NCBI GenBank assembly: GCA_021613335.1
Contig: JAJTWR010000359.1
Location: forward strand, 461,001-525,000
Direction of reading: 5' to 3'
Length of the DNA: 64,000 nucleotides
From: Whitmania pigra
Taxonomy: Eukaryota; Annelida; Clitellata; Hirudinida; Haemopidae
The notes beneath the pieces are model-generated. The model searched no databases. It saw nothing but the letters and a program-made list of their open reading frames with translations, and was not told the origin of the DNA. Shown piece after piece: positions 22,806 through 34,106 of this stretch (its first letter is position 1; each line of letters opens with the position of its first letter). Made by a program: the position numbers and the translations under genes.

Positions 22806-24946
22806 TTTTATGACCTGAGCAGAAGTCTCTTAGTTCCATGATGCTTGTTGAATTGCGTTTCCATTTTCTTATCACCGAACTTTTTCTACTCGTTCATAAT
22901 TTCTTTCTGCATCAGTCAAAGCTCGACTGACATGAAAAATAGTTTTTTAAATTTATGAGATATTACTGCTCGTAACCCATACTCTGAAGTATCAGCCGCG
23001 ACAATTATCTTCTTACTGGGGTCAAAATGAGATAGAGCTAGATTTGACGTCAGTGTCTTCTTTGCTTATTCAAAAGCAACTTGACATTCTGTGGACCACT
23101 TGAATTTGATGTCTTTCTTCAATAGTGCAACTAAAGGGGCTTGCAATGTTTTTGATGAATGAACCATAATGATTAAGGAGACCAAGAAACGATCTAACTT
23201 ATTGAACATTTCTTGGTGCCGGCATTCCCACGATTGCTGCTGTCTTCTCCGGATCCTTTTAAACAATGCTTCCAAATTAGTGGTGTGCTCCTAGAATGTG
23301 CGGCCTGTCACGATAATATCATCGAGATAAGCTGCTGATAAGATAAGATCCTGATAAGCCTGCAATCATAGAATCTATAATCTGTTGTAAGATGCCAGGT
23401 GCCGATTTTACACAGAAAGGCAGACGATTATATCTAAAAAGTCCATGATGAGTATTAATCGAGTCGAATAGTCGCCACAGAGGCGCATTCTTCCGATCGC
23501 CTTTTTTACAACGACAATTGGGGCTGCCCATTTTGAGTAATCAACTTGTGTGATTATTCCTTCTCCTTTGGTCTATTGATTTCCTCATCAAGTCTGGCTA
23601 AATCCATGAATGGCACTGGTCTTTTCTTTCTGAAGACTGGTTGTGCATCGGGTTTAAGACTCAACTTGGCTTTGGTCACCCTGCACAAACCTAGACCTGG
23701 GGAAAATCTCTTTATACTGCTCCTTGAGTTTCTCCATGCCCATCCTTGAGTCGATCTCCACACTTCTGCATGTCCTATAGTTATTGACTGCTCTGGACAT
23801 CTCTGGCAGCTACCTGAATCCAAGGCATTCCACATACGTCTGAGCCATCTGTGATGTAGCAATTTCCTTCACCATTAGTAATATTGCCTAATTTGTCTCT
23901 CACAGTGAACTCCAATTCTAGTTCTCCACGAACTTTGAGTTTTGACCCGTTTGCAGTTCTCAAGAACAATGTCTGTCCGTTTTAAGTTTGGTCACCCGAT
24001 CCTCACCCAACTGCAATACGACATCAGCGCCAGTATCTAGGACAAATTTTTGAAGGATTTCCCTTTTAGCGAAATTATCAGATGTGGCTGTGAACCAGCA
24101 TCCACTGTATTAATTACCTCATCTGTTTAGTCTAATTTGTTCAATAGATGCCTTCTAGTTCTGGAGCCCTGAATGCCATCACAAATGACAGACACTTGAG
24201 TGCTTCAATGTCAATCTTGCAACCTTCAGCATCCTCCCATTGCTTGTTGATCAGGCTCAGTGTGTGGTCTACATCACTACCTGAAGCAAAAGAGATTTGA
24301 AGACATTACAATCTTCGGAGGAAGAGTCTTTTTCGGACCGAATAAGTCTCTCAGGACTTTTACTGTTTCTTACCAGCTTATCTCTGACTGCGGCTTTGGT
24401 GAAATCCTCGCTGAAAATTGTGCTATTTGAGTCCAACAGAGAAACCAGCAGGTCAACCTTTTCACTGTCCCTGTGAAAACTTTGGCTTGAAATACTGCTT
24501 TCAAATATCTGGAAATTGTTTGCTTCCGGATCATGCGTGAATTTGCCGATTTTTTGCAAACGTTGTGAACATTAGAATTACCTTTGTGGTTACCCAACCC
24601 CCCTATCAACATCAACATCTCTTCAAGACGTTTTTCTTCTTCCTCTCAGCGTTCTTTCGCATAATTCTCGTCCCTCGCAATCATAACCTGAAGGAGTTTC
24701 TCGATCGGATCCGTCATTTTCAATGCGTAAATTCGTCAAAATCCTCATCGCCAATTGTTATGTAGTAGACAGGCAGCCTCAGACAGAGAGGGAGTTAGAA
24801 AGATAGCCAAGCAACAGGACTTTATTTCACCATCATAAACGTCGTAAACCTGCCAATATACACTATAGTGGACTAGCATTCCAAAGACACTGAATTGTAA
24901 TTATATTGCCTTGAGACAATAATATAATTTTACAATCATCCCAACA
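22806..24946 (-). mobile_element. Gypsy copy A2 with 5' LTR, multiply deleted
   Basis: Minus strand. 5' LTR at 24946-24756. Primer-site-like ATTGGCGATGAGG follows it. Gag begins at about 24709 (MTDPIEKLLQ) and carries stops and frame changes. The retropepsin motif FVLDTGADVV lies near 24030. RT pieces follow (GLFRYNRLPF, AYLDDIIVTGR near 23310). RNase H starts at 23275-22900 (FKWSTECQVAFE). Relative to copy A1, about 1.2 kb spanning RNase H to integrase is absent. The sequence rejoins at GATAAGAAAATGGAAAC and ends at about 22806, where it abuts Gypsy B. Confidence 0.88.
24756..24946 (-). repeat. Gypsy A2 5' LTR
   Basis: 191 bp. On the minus strand it runs from TGTTGGGATG at 24946 to ACATAACA at 24756. 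It is homologous to 14918-15093 but about 15 bp longer, with a short insertion near its middle. It interrupts Gypsy family C sequence. Confidence 0.92.
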
Positions 24947-26880
24947 TAAGGGAAAATATGGACCTAGATAAATTGAGCTGTTTTCGCAGAGAATTGCCAA
25001 GTCCGCCGAGAGTTGATGAGATGTGAGAGTATCCTTGCACTGTTGTGTTTCTGGATCTTCAGTCTGTGCTTTGGCAATACTTGCTAGATCTGGGTGTTCG
25101 AGTTGTAGTGCACTGACTGGCCTGGAAATCTGCAACTATGTTTTCAGCTCCTCTGATGTGATGTGCTTCAGTGACATATTCGGAGATGATGGAGAGACAT
25201 TGTTGTTGCATGTGGGTCTTCTGGTCCCTATTGGATTGAAAAGCTTGGCAGATGGGTTTGTGGTCTGTATATAAATGGAGTTCTCTGCCTTCAATGAAGT
25301 GTTTGAAATGGAGGATGGCTAAGTATGCTGCCAAAAGCTCTTTGTCAAATGCAAAGTATATTGATTCTGTTTTAGATAATCTCTAGGAATAAAAAGCAAT
25401 TGGCTGTGGCGAGTAAATTCAAACAAACCAAAAGGAGTTGTAACGACTGTCTTTGGGATGTCATCTGCATGAATGGGGATGTTGTAATATGCCTTCACCA
25501 AATCTAAGTTGCTGAATACTGAATTGCCACTGAGTCGGCTTGTCACATCAGAAATTCTTGGCAGAGGATATCTGTCAGGTTTGGTGACATTGTTTAGTTT
25601 CCGATAATCTCCACAGGGTCGCCATTGGTTGCCCTTTTTGGGGATCATGTGTAGTGGGCTGGAATAAGAACTGCTAGATTGTCGAACAATCCCAGTCTTT
25701 AACAGCATTGCGAACTTTTGCTTAGTGGCCTCAAATTTGTTGGGTGGGAGTTGTCGAAAATGGGAACAGATTGGCTTGTTTGATGTTAGTTCTATTGTAT
25801 GCTGTGTTGACGATGAAGGTGTACGGAGATTTATCTGCCAAGTGCCAACCAGAGCAGTGTGACGTTCTATTAATGCCTGAATGAGTGGAGGGGTGTCAGT
25901 TGGACAGTCGCATACAGGGGCAATGATCTCCCCAGCCGTTGTTACCATCACCGTGGAGATTGACGTCTTCATGTCCAGAAGTTGGCAGTTGCGACAGTCA
26001 ACAAGTAGATGGTGATGAATGAAGAAATCAGCCCCTAATATTTGTTGTGTGGTGACTGCCACTATGAATGTCCAGGTGAATTCTCTTCGGAGGTCTTGAC
26101 TGCTTATCGTTAGTGTAACTGTGTTCAACTTGACATTTGTTGCTCTGATTGGAACTAAAATGTTTGATAACGCTGTTGGGAAAATGATTAAAAGCACTGA
26201 TCCGGTGTCGACTAGAAACTTGAATTGATGACATATGGTGTTAGCTGCTGTGAAAAATGCAACATAAAACATAGGGACACCTTCGATGGTCGCAACCGAA
26301 GAAGAACCTTCTATTTTACCGACTGGCTTGTGAGACACTGGAGAAGCATTATGAGACTGGCAACTCGGGTGCCAAGCTTGTCTGGCCAAACGCACCAGGG
26401 TCGGCAGGATTTAGCCTCAGGACCAAAATAAATGTGTGCACGACAAACTTTTGGTAGTTGATCTGGGGTGAATGGCTCCAGTGTTCTATTGGCTCTTCTG
26501 ACAGCATCAACACCCAGTGTTGGTTCCTGGATTCTGTGAGTGTTGAACTGATGTCATGATAATCAATTCGTCTGCCAATTTCCCAACCTCTTCCAAAGAC
26601 AAGTTCTTCTGTGCTGCAATGACGAGGGCCAAATTGGCAGGCAACGATCTCTGGAACCTGTGGCGAACCATGTCTTCCAACTAGTTGTGCTAGCTTTTTC
26701 ATGGCTTGGTGTGAAACCCTGCCTGTGAGCGGACTGTTTTGAGGGAACTGGTCGAAGAGCTCAGCTTTGTTTGGCAAGGTTTGCGCACCCTTCAGGCGGT
26801 CGTAATCCATGGCCTCCACAGTGTCATTATCAAGACACATCACTATAGACCCTGGTAGGGCTGGTAGCTAATGCGTGTAA
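24947..26880 (-). mobile_element. Gypsy/Ty3 remnant, family C (gag-protease-RT)
   Basis: Minus strand. Gag-like piece at 26843-26349 (MDYDRLKG, GRVSHQAMKKLAQLVGR). Retropepsin FLVDTGSVLL at about 26220. RT at 25900-25420 with SSPLHMIPKKGNQWRPCGDY, FSNLDLVKAYYNIPI and TPFGLFEFTR. Then a deletion that removes the catalytic YxDD, and an RNase H piece at 25360-25059 (LAAYLAILHFKHF, LYTDHKPICQAF, HIRGAENIVADF). It ends where copy A2's LTR is inserted. It is clearly a different family from A and B. Confidence 0.88.
25319..26395 (-). pseudogene. Gypsy C protease/RT frame
   Basis: A 358-codon open frame that includes the aspartic protease and the N-terminal part of RT. The last 30 codons, after FGLFEFTR, are out of register. 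An internal deletion joins RT to RNase H (DKELLAAYLAIL) in a shifted frame. Confidence 0.85.
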
Positions 26881-26979
26881 AAACACGGTAAAAACTCGGA
26901 AATCAAAAACGAAACATCATCAGTGAAATCGGCCTAAACTGTTTCAGGTCGTGTTTGGGGATTTTTTATAAACCAGATA

Positions 26980-27930
26980 TGGAATTCCGTTGGTTCATGG
27001 TGCATATTTGTTCCTTGCCTTTCTCACGATTCCTCTAATTTCCTTGAGTGAAGGAGTGGTCATGTTGAAGAGGCAGGCCGGCAGAAGAACAGCCGGGATG
27101 TCTATCCTTTCCTGCAGTCGTATGCTGCGCTCCGCATCACTATATGTCTGGGTGAGATGCTCTTCCAACTCAAATCTTGAAGCACAGAGATTTCCTGACT
27201 GGTGGATCTTTGAAGAAACTGGCTCTTGCACAGTGTATCTCATATTTCTTCCGTCTTAGTCTCTCAGCATGACACAAGTCAGTCACAATTTCTTTGACCT
27301 CTCTCCACAAGACTGAGCTTTCCCCTCTTTGGTCATCATCTGTATCTTTCCAACCTGTCTGCCTTCAGCTCAGATAATTTGCTGCCTCCTCAGGGCATTT
27401 GATTGGTATTTGCCTGAATTTTTCTAGATAGATGTTGTGGCTGCAATCTGTGAACATCTTCATCGAGCTTCCTCTCTTCATGAGCTTTCTCAATCATTGT
27501 CCCAACATCAGGTCTAACTCGTTCCATGCCATCTTTCCTCTGCTCGATGGAAATTTGATCCTTGGTCTCGGTGGACTCGAACCTGGAGATGAACTCGAAG
27601 CACACTCGAGACTGGTTGGCATCCTGCTCCGTGACACTCGACGTTTTATCTGTCTGCTCACTTGCGGAAGTATGTTGTTCACACAGCCCACTATTCTTCC
27701 ATGGATCTTCAATCCCTTGCTCATCTGAAAACTTCTCCCACAGCTACACTCGTACACTGCATGTCCTGAATCAATAGTCCATTGTGAAGCTGGGTCATCA
27801 TTCTCCCCTTCCTTTCAGCTGGAGTCCTGGGGCATGCTCTCTTTGTTGGTTTAGTAACCGATGTTTTGGCAGGATAGCTGGTCCAGAAGTGAGGCTCTCG
27901 TGTTTCCACACCAATCTTTCCTCCAAGTTG
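26980..27930 (-). mobile_element. Non-LTR (LINE) retrotransposon fragment, 5' part
   Basis: Minus-strand pieces: a zinc-finger-like head YECSCGRSFQMSKGLKIHGR near 27750, a middle piece DVGTMIEKAHEERKLDEDVH near 27460, and PAVLLPACLFNMTTPSLKEI followed by RGIVRKARNKYAP ending at 26995. The last two resemble the stretch just before reverse transcriptase in a family of animal LINEs. RT itself is absent and the frames are broken. It abuts Gypsy C. Confidence 0.6.
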
Positions 27931-29255
27931 TCACCAGTCTTCCCTGGTTGACCCTCAGTCCGTTCCCGAGCCTGTATGCATCAGTGTAGTAGTATTTTAA
28001 ACTCTGAGCTCCAGCAGGAATCCTCATGGAAAAGACCCCTCCTTTGGTTTCGTTTCTTGAGCAATGAAGACGTCAACAATGAAGACAATTGTGGTCTGTC
28101 CTATGGACCCTGGAGAGTCCTTCCTTTGCTGGATTTGAACTGGAGATGGAAAAGTGAGTCAATTGATTTATTCGTCAGAATATTTACTTTAATAGAGTTT
28201 TGTTATCGGAATGTTCATTTTAATTGAGTCAACCGATATTATAATTATTGTAATTAATAATACCTATTACTACCAAACATTACTTGACATGTTATTATTA
28301 TGTAACCATTTAATATCACTAATATTATTAATATCAGCCAACAAACACATCATCACAACAACTGTAACAAACCAATCATAAAAATCCCCCCATCACCGAA
28401 AAAACAGAGATTTATAACTGCTTATCTTAACAACCAAAGCATGACAAGAATCACAATCAATCACCATTACCACTACCACTTAAGCTTGGGACTTCAAAGT
28501 TCAGTTTTATTAGAGTACTTAGTAAATAAGCATTAAGAAATTTTTGTACTACAAATTACTAATACAGTCAAATCTCGGTACTATGGTGGTACACTCTCAC
28601 TATTATACCACTTTTGCTCGGTCCCGACAAAATTCAATACAAAATAAATGTATTATGCCACCCTCTACCCGCGCTATTTAAACTTTATTTATACATTTAA
28701 TGAAATTTTGTGAAGGAAACTTGAAAGTTCACTTCAATCACCATTCTTTGACAATTCTCCTCCTCACCACCATCAACACCAAAACCAGTACCATAATCAT
28801 AATCATCATCATCATCCCACCTTTTGCAGGTCGATGAGGGCAGCAGGATTGTTCACTATATGCCATCCTTCTGAACTCCTTGACTTTGCATTTGTTAGCC
28901 TGCTTGAATTTTGATTAATTGAGTAAGATCAATAATTAATAGTTCATTTATTAATAATTAGCCTAATTTGCATGTCTGCTCTCAATGAGCAATATTAATG
29001 CAATGTTCTTAATTGCAATATTAATTAAATATTCTGGACTCCAGTTAGATTGCATGATTAATGATATGTCGCTGTTAATAATAATGACAACAAGATAATA
29101 AATTAATAAACGTATAAATCAATAATAAAATGTAGAAATCACATAAACAATGAATTTTATTAGCAAAGTCTCGACCATTGTTGGCCAAAGATGAATTCCT
29201 CAAAATCATGATCAGCAAATCACCTTGTCGAACGTCTTGCAGATGACACTTTGAG
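27931..29255. other. Intergenic or intronic, no gene seen
   Basis: AT-rich sequence. The phrase ACAGTCAAATCTCGGTAC at 28564 resembles the end of a mariner-type element, but no partner end was found. Confidence 0.45.
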
Positions 29256-29944
29256 TCAATGTCCCCTACGAAAGACGAGATGGCCAGCACTTGTGATGAT
29301 GGGAACATCGAAGACAATGCCTTTAATCTCCAGATTGCAGATTGAGGGACACATGAAATTCTTGAACACCAGGTGGAAGCAGACCCTCTTGGCTTCGAGA
29401 CTCAGCTCGGCATCTTCAGCTATTGGTTTTCCTTCTCCCATTGTTCGCTCCTTTCTTCCTCTTCGTGCAGTCCTTCATCTCCTGGAATGCTATGTTCAGA
29501 TCCATGGAACTCGTGCCACTGCTTCTAGTCCGGTACTTGGTTCCAGAATTGATATTCAAAGTTTCACTTTTCGGCGACTAGAGGTTGAAAAACTCTTAGG
29601 CAGTCTTGAGCAGTCCCGCAATGCTCCTCGGAAACACGGAGCACTGAATTCCAAACCGTTGAGGAACCATCCCAAAAGGGAGGCCAGTTTGCCGATGATG
29701 CGATTCTGGTAGACTTCAGCTTTCTGCAAAGAACGACTCACTGACTGGGCTGCCGAACCTTCGAGTGAGTTCTACATGGCTGAATCTGCTCAGAGCTTTG
29801 TCATAAAGCCACACTTTGGCCAGGAGAGCGACCATCAGATTGCGGAAGGTGATGATCAGAAACAGCTTAGATGATGATAAACATGAGGGATTTGAAGGCT
29901 TGAACAAAAGCCAAGTGTCTTTTGGTGACAAACTTCAGGGGATT
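29080..29944 (-). pseudogene. GAPVD1-like RasGAP-domain pieces (degenerate)
   Basis: On the minus strand from an AG border at 29944, the pieces follow the order of the GAPVD1 RasGAP domain: NPLKFVTKRHLAFVQAFKS; SKLFLIITFRNLMVALL; YQNRIIGKLASLLGWFLNGL with EFSAPCFRGAL; LEAKRVCFHLVFKNFMCPSI with KGIVFDVPI; and possibly VLAISSFVGDID. FMCPSICNLEIKGIVFDVPI parallels the family's FICPAVVN...DAPI block. Successive pieces lie in different frames with no clear introns between them, so the copy looks decayed or carries indel errors. The VPS9-like end lies at 18.5-19.4 kb on the same strand. Confidence 0.6.
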
Positions 29945-30274
29945 CTTTATTTTGGTGGCACTCACCTTCAGAAAATAACAGTAGAGAATAAATTCCAAGC
30001 CATTATTCCAATTATTGAGGACAAATGCAGTTATTATGCAACTTTTGTGATAATAACCCAGTGTTTTAAAAAGCACAAGTAAACATGTTCATTAAACAGC
30101 ATGAAATCAAAAGTCAAGGTCACCAAGAAAAATCCCGCCAACCTGCAAGCAAAGCATCTCGTCCTCGGGCAAAAGTATCATCTAATGTTGCAGGGGCCAA
30201 AAATATTCTTCCTCAAGGATATGAAATAGAAATTGTGAGCTTGCTTGCAATGGAGAACATAAAGGTGTCTGGCA

Positions 30275-30830
30275 GCTTCCAGAATAAAAGCAGTGGGCCT
30301 CCATCCTCCATAGAATCATAAAAAGTCAATGTGGCAAGATTGGTAAAAAGTGGTAAAAGTAATTAAGCACACAGAATTAAAAGCAATGCAAGCCTCCTTT
30401 CAACCTAATTCCATAAAATATTAGGCTAAAAGCAGGACTCACTCTGAAAGCTTCCAGAATAAAAGCAAAGTGGACACGCCTCCATCCTCCTTAGAATCAT
30501 AAAAAGTCAGTGTGGCAAGATTGGTAAAAAGTGGTAAAAGTAAGAAAGCACACAGAATTAAAAGCAATGTAAGCCTCCTTTCAACCTAATTCCATAAAAT
30601 ATTAGGCTAAAAGCAGGACTCACTCTGAAAGCTTCCAGAATAAAAGCAAAGTGGACACGCCTCCATCCTCCTTAGAATCATAACAAGTGAGCATTTGTGA
30701 CAAGAGTGGTAAAAGTATGAAAGCACACAGAATTAAAAGCTATAAAAAGAAGCAATAGTAAGGCTGGCCTCCTACCTCCTTTCAACCTCATTCCATAAAA
30801 CATTAGGCTAAATGCTTGAGTCACTTAGAA
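30275..30830. repeat. Tandem repeat, about 175-181 bp unit, 3 copies
   Basis: Units start GCTTCCAGAATAAAAGCA at 30275, 30450 and 30631. They include GGCAAGATTGGTAAAAAGTG and end ATTCCATAAAATATTAGGCT. Degenerate tails of the unit recur near 30935 and 31082. The 78-codon frame at 30085-30321 runs into this repeat and is not convincing as a gene. Confidence 0.92.
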
Positions 30831-31114
30831 ATGTAAAAATAAAAAAAATACCACACTAATATATGATTTAAAACCAGAAAATTTTGTATAAATAATAATA
30901 ATATTAATAACTAGTTTTTTTTAGTTTTAATCATTCCATAAAATGTTAGACTAAAAGCAGGGCTCACTTAAAAATGTTAAAATAAAAAAAATACCACAAT
31001 AATAGATGATTTAAAACAAAAAAAATGGTATCAATAATAATTAATAATAATAATAAATAATAATGATAACCAGTTTTAATCATTCCATAAAACATTAGGT
31101 TAAAAGTAAAACAA

Positions 31115-31515
31115 ACATTTTTTTGGGGTTTTTTTAATTTTATGATTTTTTTTTGATTTTCTTGGGGGTTTAGAAAAAGTAAGCATTTTTTTTTTAATTT
31201 TCAATTTTATGATTTTTTTGGGTTTTTTGGGGGTTTAGAAAAGGTAAGAATTTTTTTTTTGAATTTTCAATTTTATGATTTTTTTGGGTTTTTTGGGGGT
31301 TTAGAAAAAGTAAGAATTTTTTTTTTGAATTTTCAATTTTATGATTTTTTTTTTGGGTTTTTTGTGGGTTTAGAAAAAGTAAGAATTTTTTTTTTGAATT
31401 TTCAATTTTATGATTTTTTTGGGTTTTTTGGGGGTTTAGAAAAAGTAATTTTTTTTTAATTTTCAATTTTATGATTTTTTTGGGGTTTTTTTAATTTTAT
31501 GATTTTTTTTGTTTT
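31115..31515. repeat. Minisatellite of about 60-66 bp, 5-6 units
   Basis: Units contain TTTCAATTTTATGATTTTTT, then GGGTTTTTTGGGGGTTTAG and AAAAAGTAAGAATTTTTTTT. Open frames on both strands (Phe-rich or Lys/Asn-rich) are repeat artefacts. It lies 60 bp beyond the stop codon of the Dcp2-like gene. Confidence 0.95.
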
Positions 31516-31576
31516 AGTTACAGTTTAAAAAAAAACATCACAGGTATTGTGATTTATAAAAATGAGAAAAAGAAAA

Positions 31577-33542
31577 TCAGACAGAAATTGTGAAAGAGTT
31601 GGAAGAGAGAAAATTAGGATTCCTAGGATGGGTAACTTTGCCTGTCGAATGCTTGCGACACTTTTCCATCTGTGGTGAAGTCTGAAAGATGCAACCTTCA
31701 TAGTTGTAACTATATTTATAAAGCCCCATATGCATAGCATGAAAAGCCGCTTCTTGTAACCATTTATACAGCACTCCTAAGGGCACTGGCGGCAGTATAG
31801 GTTTTGAACACAATACATTCCTGACAATTTGGTAAGCAAACAAAGTCATGGGTTGCAGATCGAGGATTTCAGTTTTAAATAAAAAATTTTGCATTTCTGA
31901 AATTCATGAGTTTTTTGTAACCTGTCATAAACAATACTTTTGTGGGATTTGCGCTTAATTCTTAAGTTATATTATACAGTTCTAATGGGGATTGTCGTAT
32001 CACTGTGTGTAAGAACATGACATAACCCAGGCAGCTAACCATATGCTCAAGACTCAGTCAGTCAAAATCTTATTCAGAGTCACATACAATAGGGTTTTTG
32101 TGGCACTGCAATCAAAGTTGCAAATATGACTCGTAAGAAGTTCTCATTTACCATCAGTGCAGGAACGATTATCCTAAGAGTCATGCCAGTACGAACCGCA
32201 CGCTCAAAACATTTATACTTACCCCAGCTTTTGAGAAAGAAGATGTTCCTTGCATTACCATGGGGTGATGCTTCTTGGTGAACCATGCCTCTGAGTGGTC
32301 TGTAAGATAAAAAAAGCCATTCAATAAAAGAATTCTCCCTAATTATTACACTAAATACCTGAGGAGTTTTAAAACATGGCGGAATTTCTTCTGCTCTTCT
32401 TTATTCAGTTTGCCAGATTTCAGGAAGGCAATGGAAACCCATCCCAATCTCTGAATAATCAAGGGAAAACTTTAAGTTGGTCAGAGGATAAGTAAATGCA
32501 TTAAATGCAGAGAGAAATCTATGATTACTTATTATTTGAATGCTGTTATTGAATATCCAGCCAAAATATTATGGTTTTAAATAAAACAACTTACTTGAAT
32601 TTCATGACGAACTTGAGGCCTAAATTTGAAATCCACTGAGACGTTGCGTAGGAGGAAGATAGTTGCCCTATTGTCTTGAAAGAGTATCACTGGCTGTCGA
32701 CCCGCTCGAAGCTTTGGAAGCTTAAATCCGGTTTCCTCCCAAACCTGTCAAAAAACAGGTTCAATGTCTCTGCAGACGCAGACGTCAAGAAAAAAAAAGT
32801 GTACATACTTCTCTTGTGGCATAATCATAATGATCCTCCCAGTCACTGTTCAACTTTCCTCCTGGAGCTGTCCATGGTCGATCATCAAATCCTTGTGACA
32901 CTAGAAACTGAGGAACATGTACCAACATCAATTTAAGCAATGCAGGAGGCAATTATTAGTATAAGTGATATGAATAAAAGTGAAATACTTACAAAGTTCC
33001 CGGAACTTTCCACCATAACACAACCACAAACTCTTGTTGTCCTCCTGTATCTTTCATATTGTTTAAGCATGTTGTTGACTGGATGAAACTCTCCCGACAA
33101 TTTCAAAATATCTTCGCTCTCACGACAACGTATTAGTTGTAGTTAAGAAAAAAACATTAATTATCGCTTTAATTTCAAACTAATAATGATGAAACAATAA
33201 TCAAAATAAGTTTTAAAAAGATATTGAGATAAGTTAAGCAAATGAAATTAATTAACGCCTTAGTTGCAAAATAATAATGATTAAACAATGACCAAAACAA
33301 CATTTTGAAAGGATATAAATTGCGAAGAAACTGCTTCGTTCTGTGTCCGTGTCAGCTCTGTCGTAGTGATTTAAGTAGCAAAAATATCCTTGTTCTACCA
33401 AGTTCATATAACGAACAAAGTTGTTAGGACTTTTCATAACTTTGGACAAATATTTCCTTCAACGTGAAATACATTAATAAGACTTGTGAATAATGCAAAA
33501 GATATATTCTTACTTTTTTATTTTTTCCCACAAATCCCCCAT
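31577..33542 (-). CDS. Dcp2-like Nudix hydrolase, about 8 exons
   Basis: Dcp2 family enzymes remove the 5' cap of mRNA. Minus-strand exons: 33542-33514 (MGDLWEKIKK), 33456 to about 33302, 33118-32993, 32907-32809, 32744-32595, 32450-32359, 32299-32223, 31896-31577. The start sits in GCCACCATGG. The Nudix signature reads GGKLNSDWEDHYDYATREVW followed by EETGF. It has the REVWEETGF core but one extra residue in the first loop compared with the usual GX5EX7REUXEEXGU. An N-terminal stretch (YMNLVEQGYFCYLNHY) resembles the Dcp2 box A, and HEIQRLGWVSI is Dcp2-like. The exon 2 to exon 3 join is unresolved: the plausible donor gives the wrong phase. Exons 3-8 chain in frame. It could be DCP2 itself or a divergent paralogue. 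Confidence 0.82.
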
Positions 33543-34106
33543 GGTGGCTTTTCAAATAGTTATTTTCAAATTGTATTTATCGATCGCTATTAATAACTAC
33601 AAAACAAAAACACTAAATAGTTCTAAGTGTTTTATTAGTAAGAATTTTTTAATCCGCATTTAAACTGCATCAGGCAAAATAATTTTATTTAAATAATAAA
33701 TTAAACATTTTTTAAAACTTGACAAAAATGTCATAAGTTCAACAGCTTAACATCGGGCATAAGTTGAAATTATACGGAAATTGCGAATAGGCAACTAATA
33801 TAGCATAATATAACTATCTATCGTGTTTTAGAAAGAGTAAGACCTTTTGTAATCAATACCTAATTTTCGATAGTCGTATTTGAAATACTAAGACCGAACA
33901 TGTGCATACAGAATTACTTGCAGAATTGCAATCTAGCTAAATAGAGATTAGAATAAAATCGACAAATCGATTGTTGTGTTTTGAAGAAACATGTAGGAAT
34001 TTAATTTTAAGAATACTTGAAGTATAGTAATCAAATTGAGAATTACTCTTTATTCTTTTCCTCATCTCTGCACGATTCTTGGCAGTGGGCGTGAATTTTG
34101 GTTAAC
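33543..34106. promoter_or_regulatory. Head-to-head intergenic region
   Basis: 564 bp separate the divergent ATGs at 33542 (minus) and 34107 (plus), so a shared promoter region is possible. No defined motif was recognised. Confidence 0.35.

Noticed and set aside
28564..28700. Mariner-type element suggested by ACAGTCAAATCTCGGTAC
   Set aside because: Only one end-like motif was found, with no inverted partner.
30085..30321. 78-codon plus-strand frame
   Set aside because: Its last third lies in the first unit of the 178-bp tandem repeat. There is no splice context or family match.
31194..31466. Lys/Asn-rich minus-strand repeat protein
   Set aside because: It is a translation of the T/G-run minisatellite.
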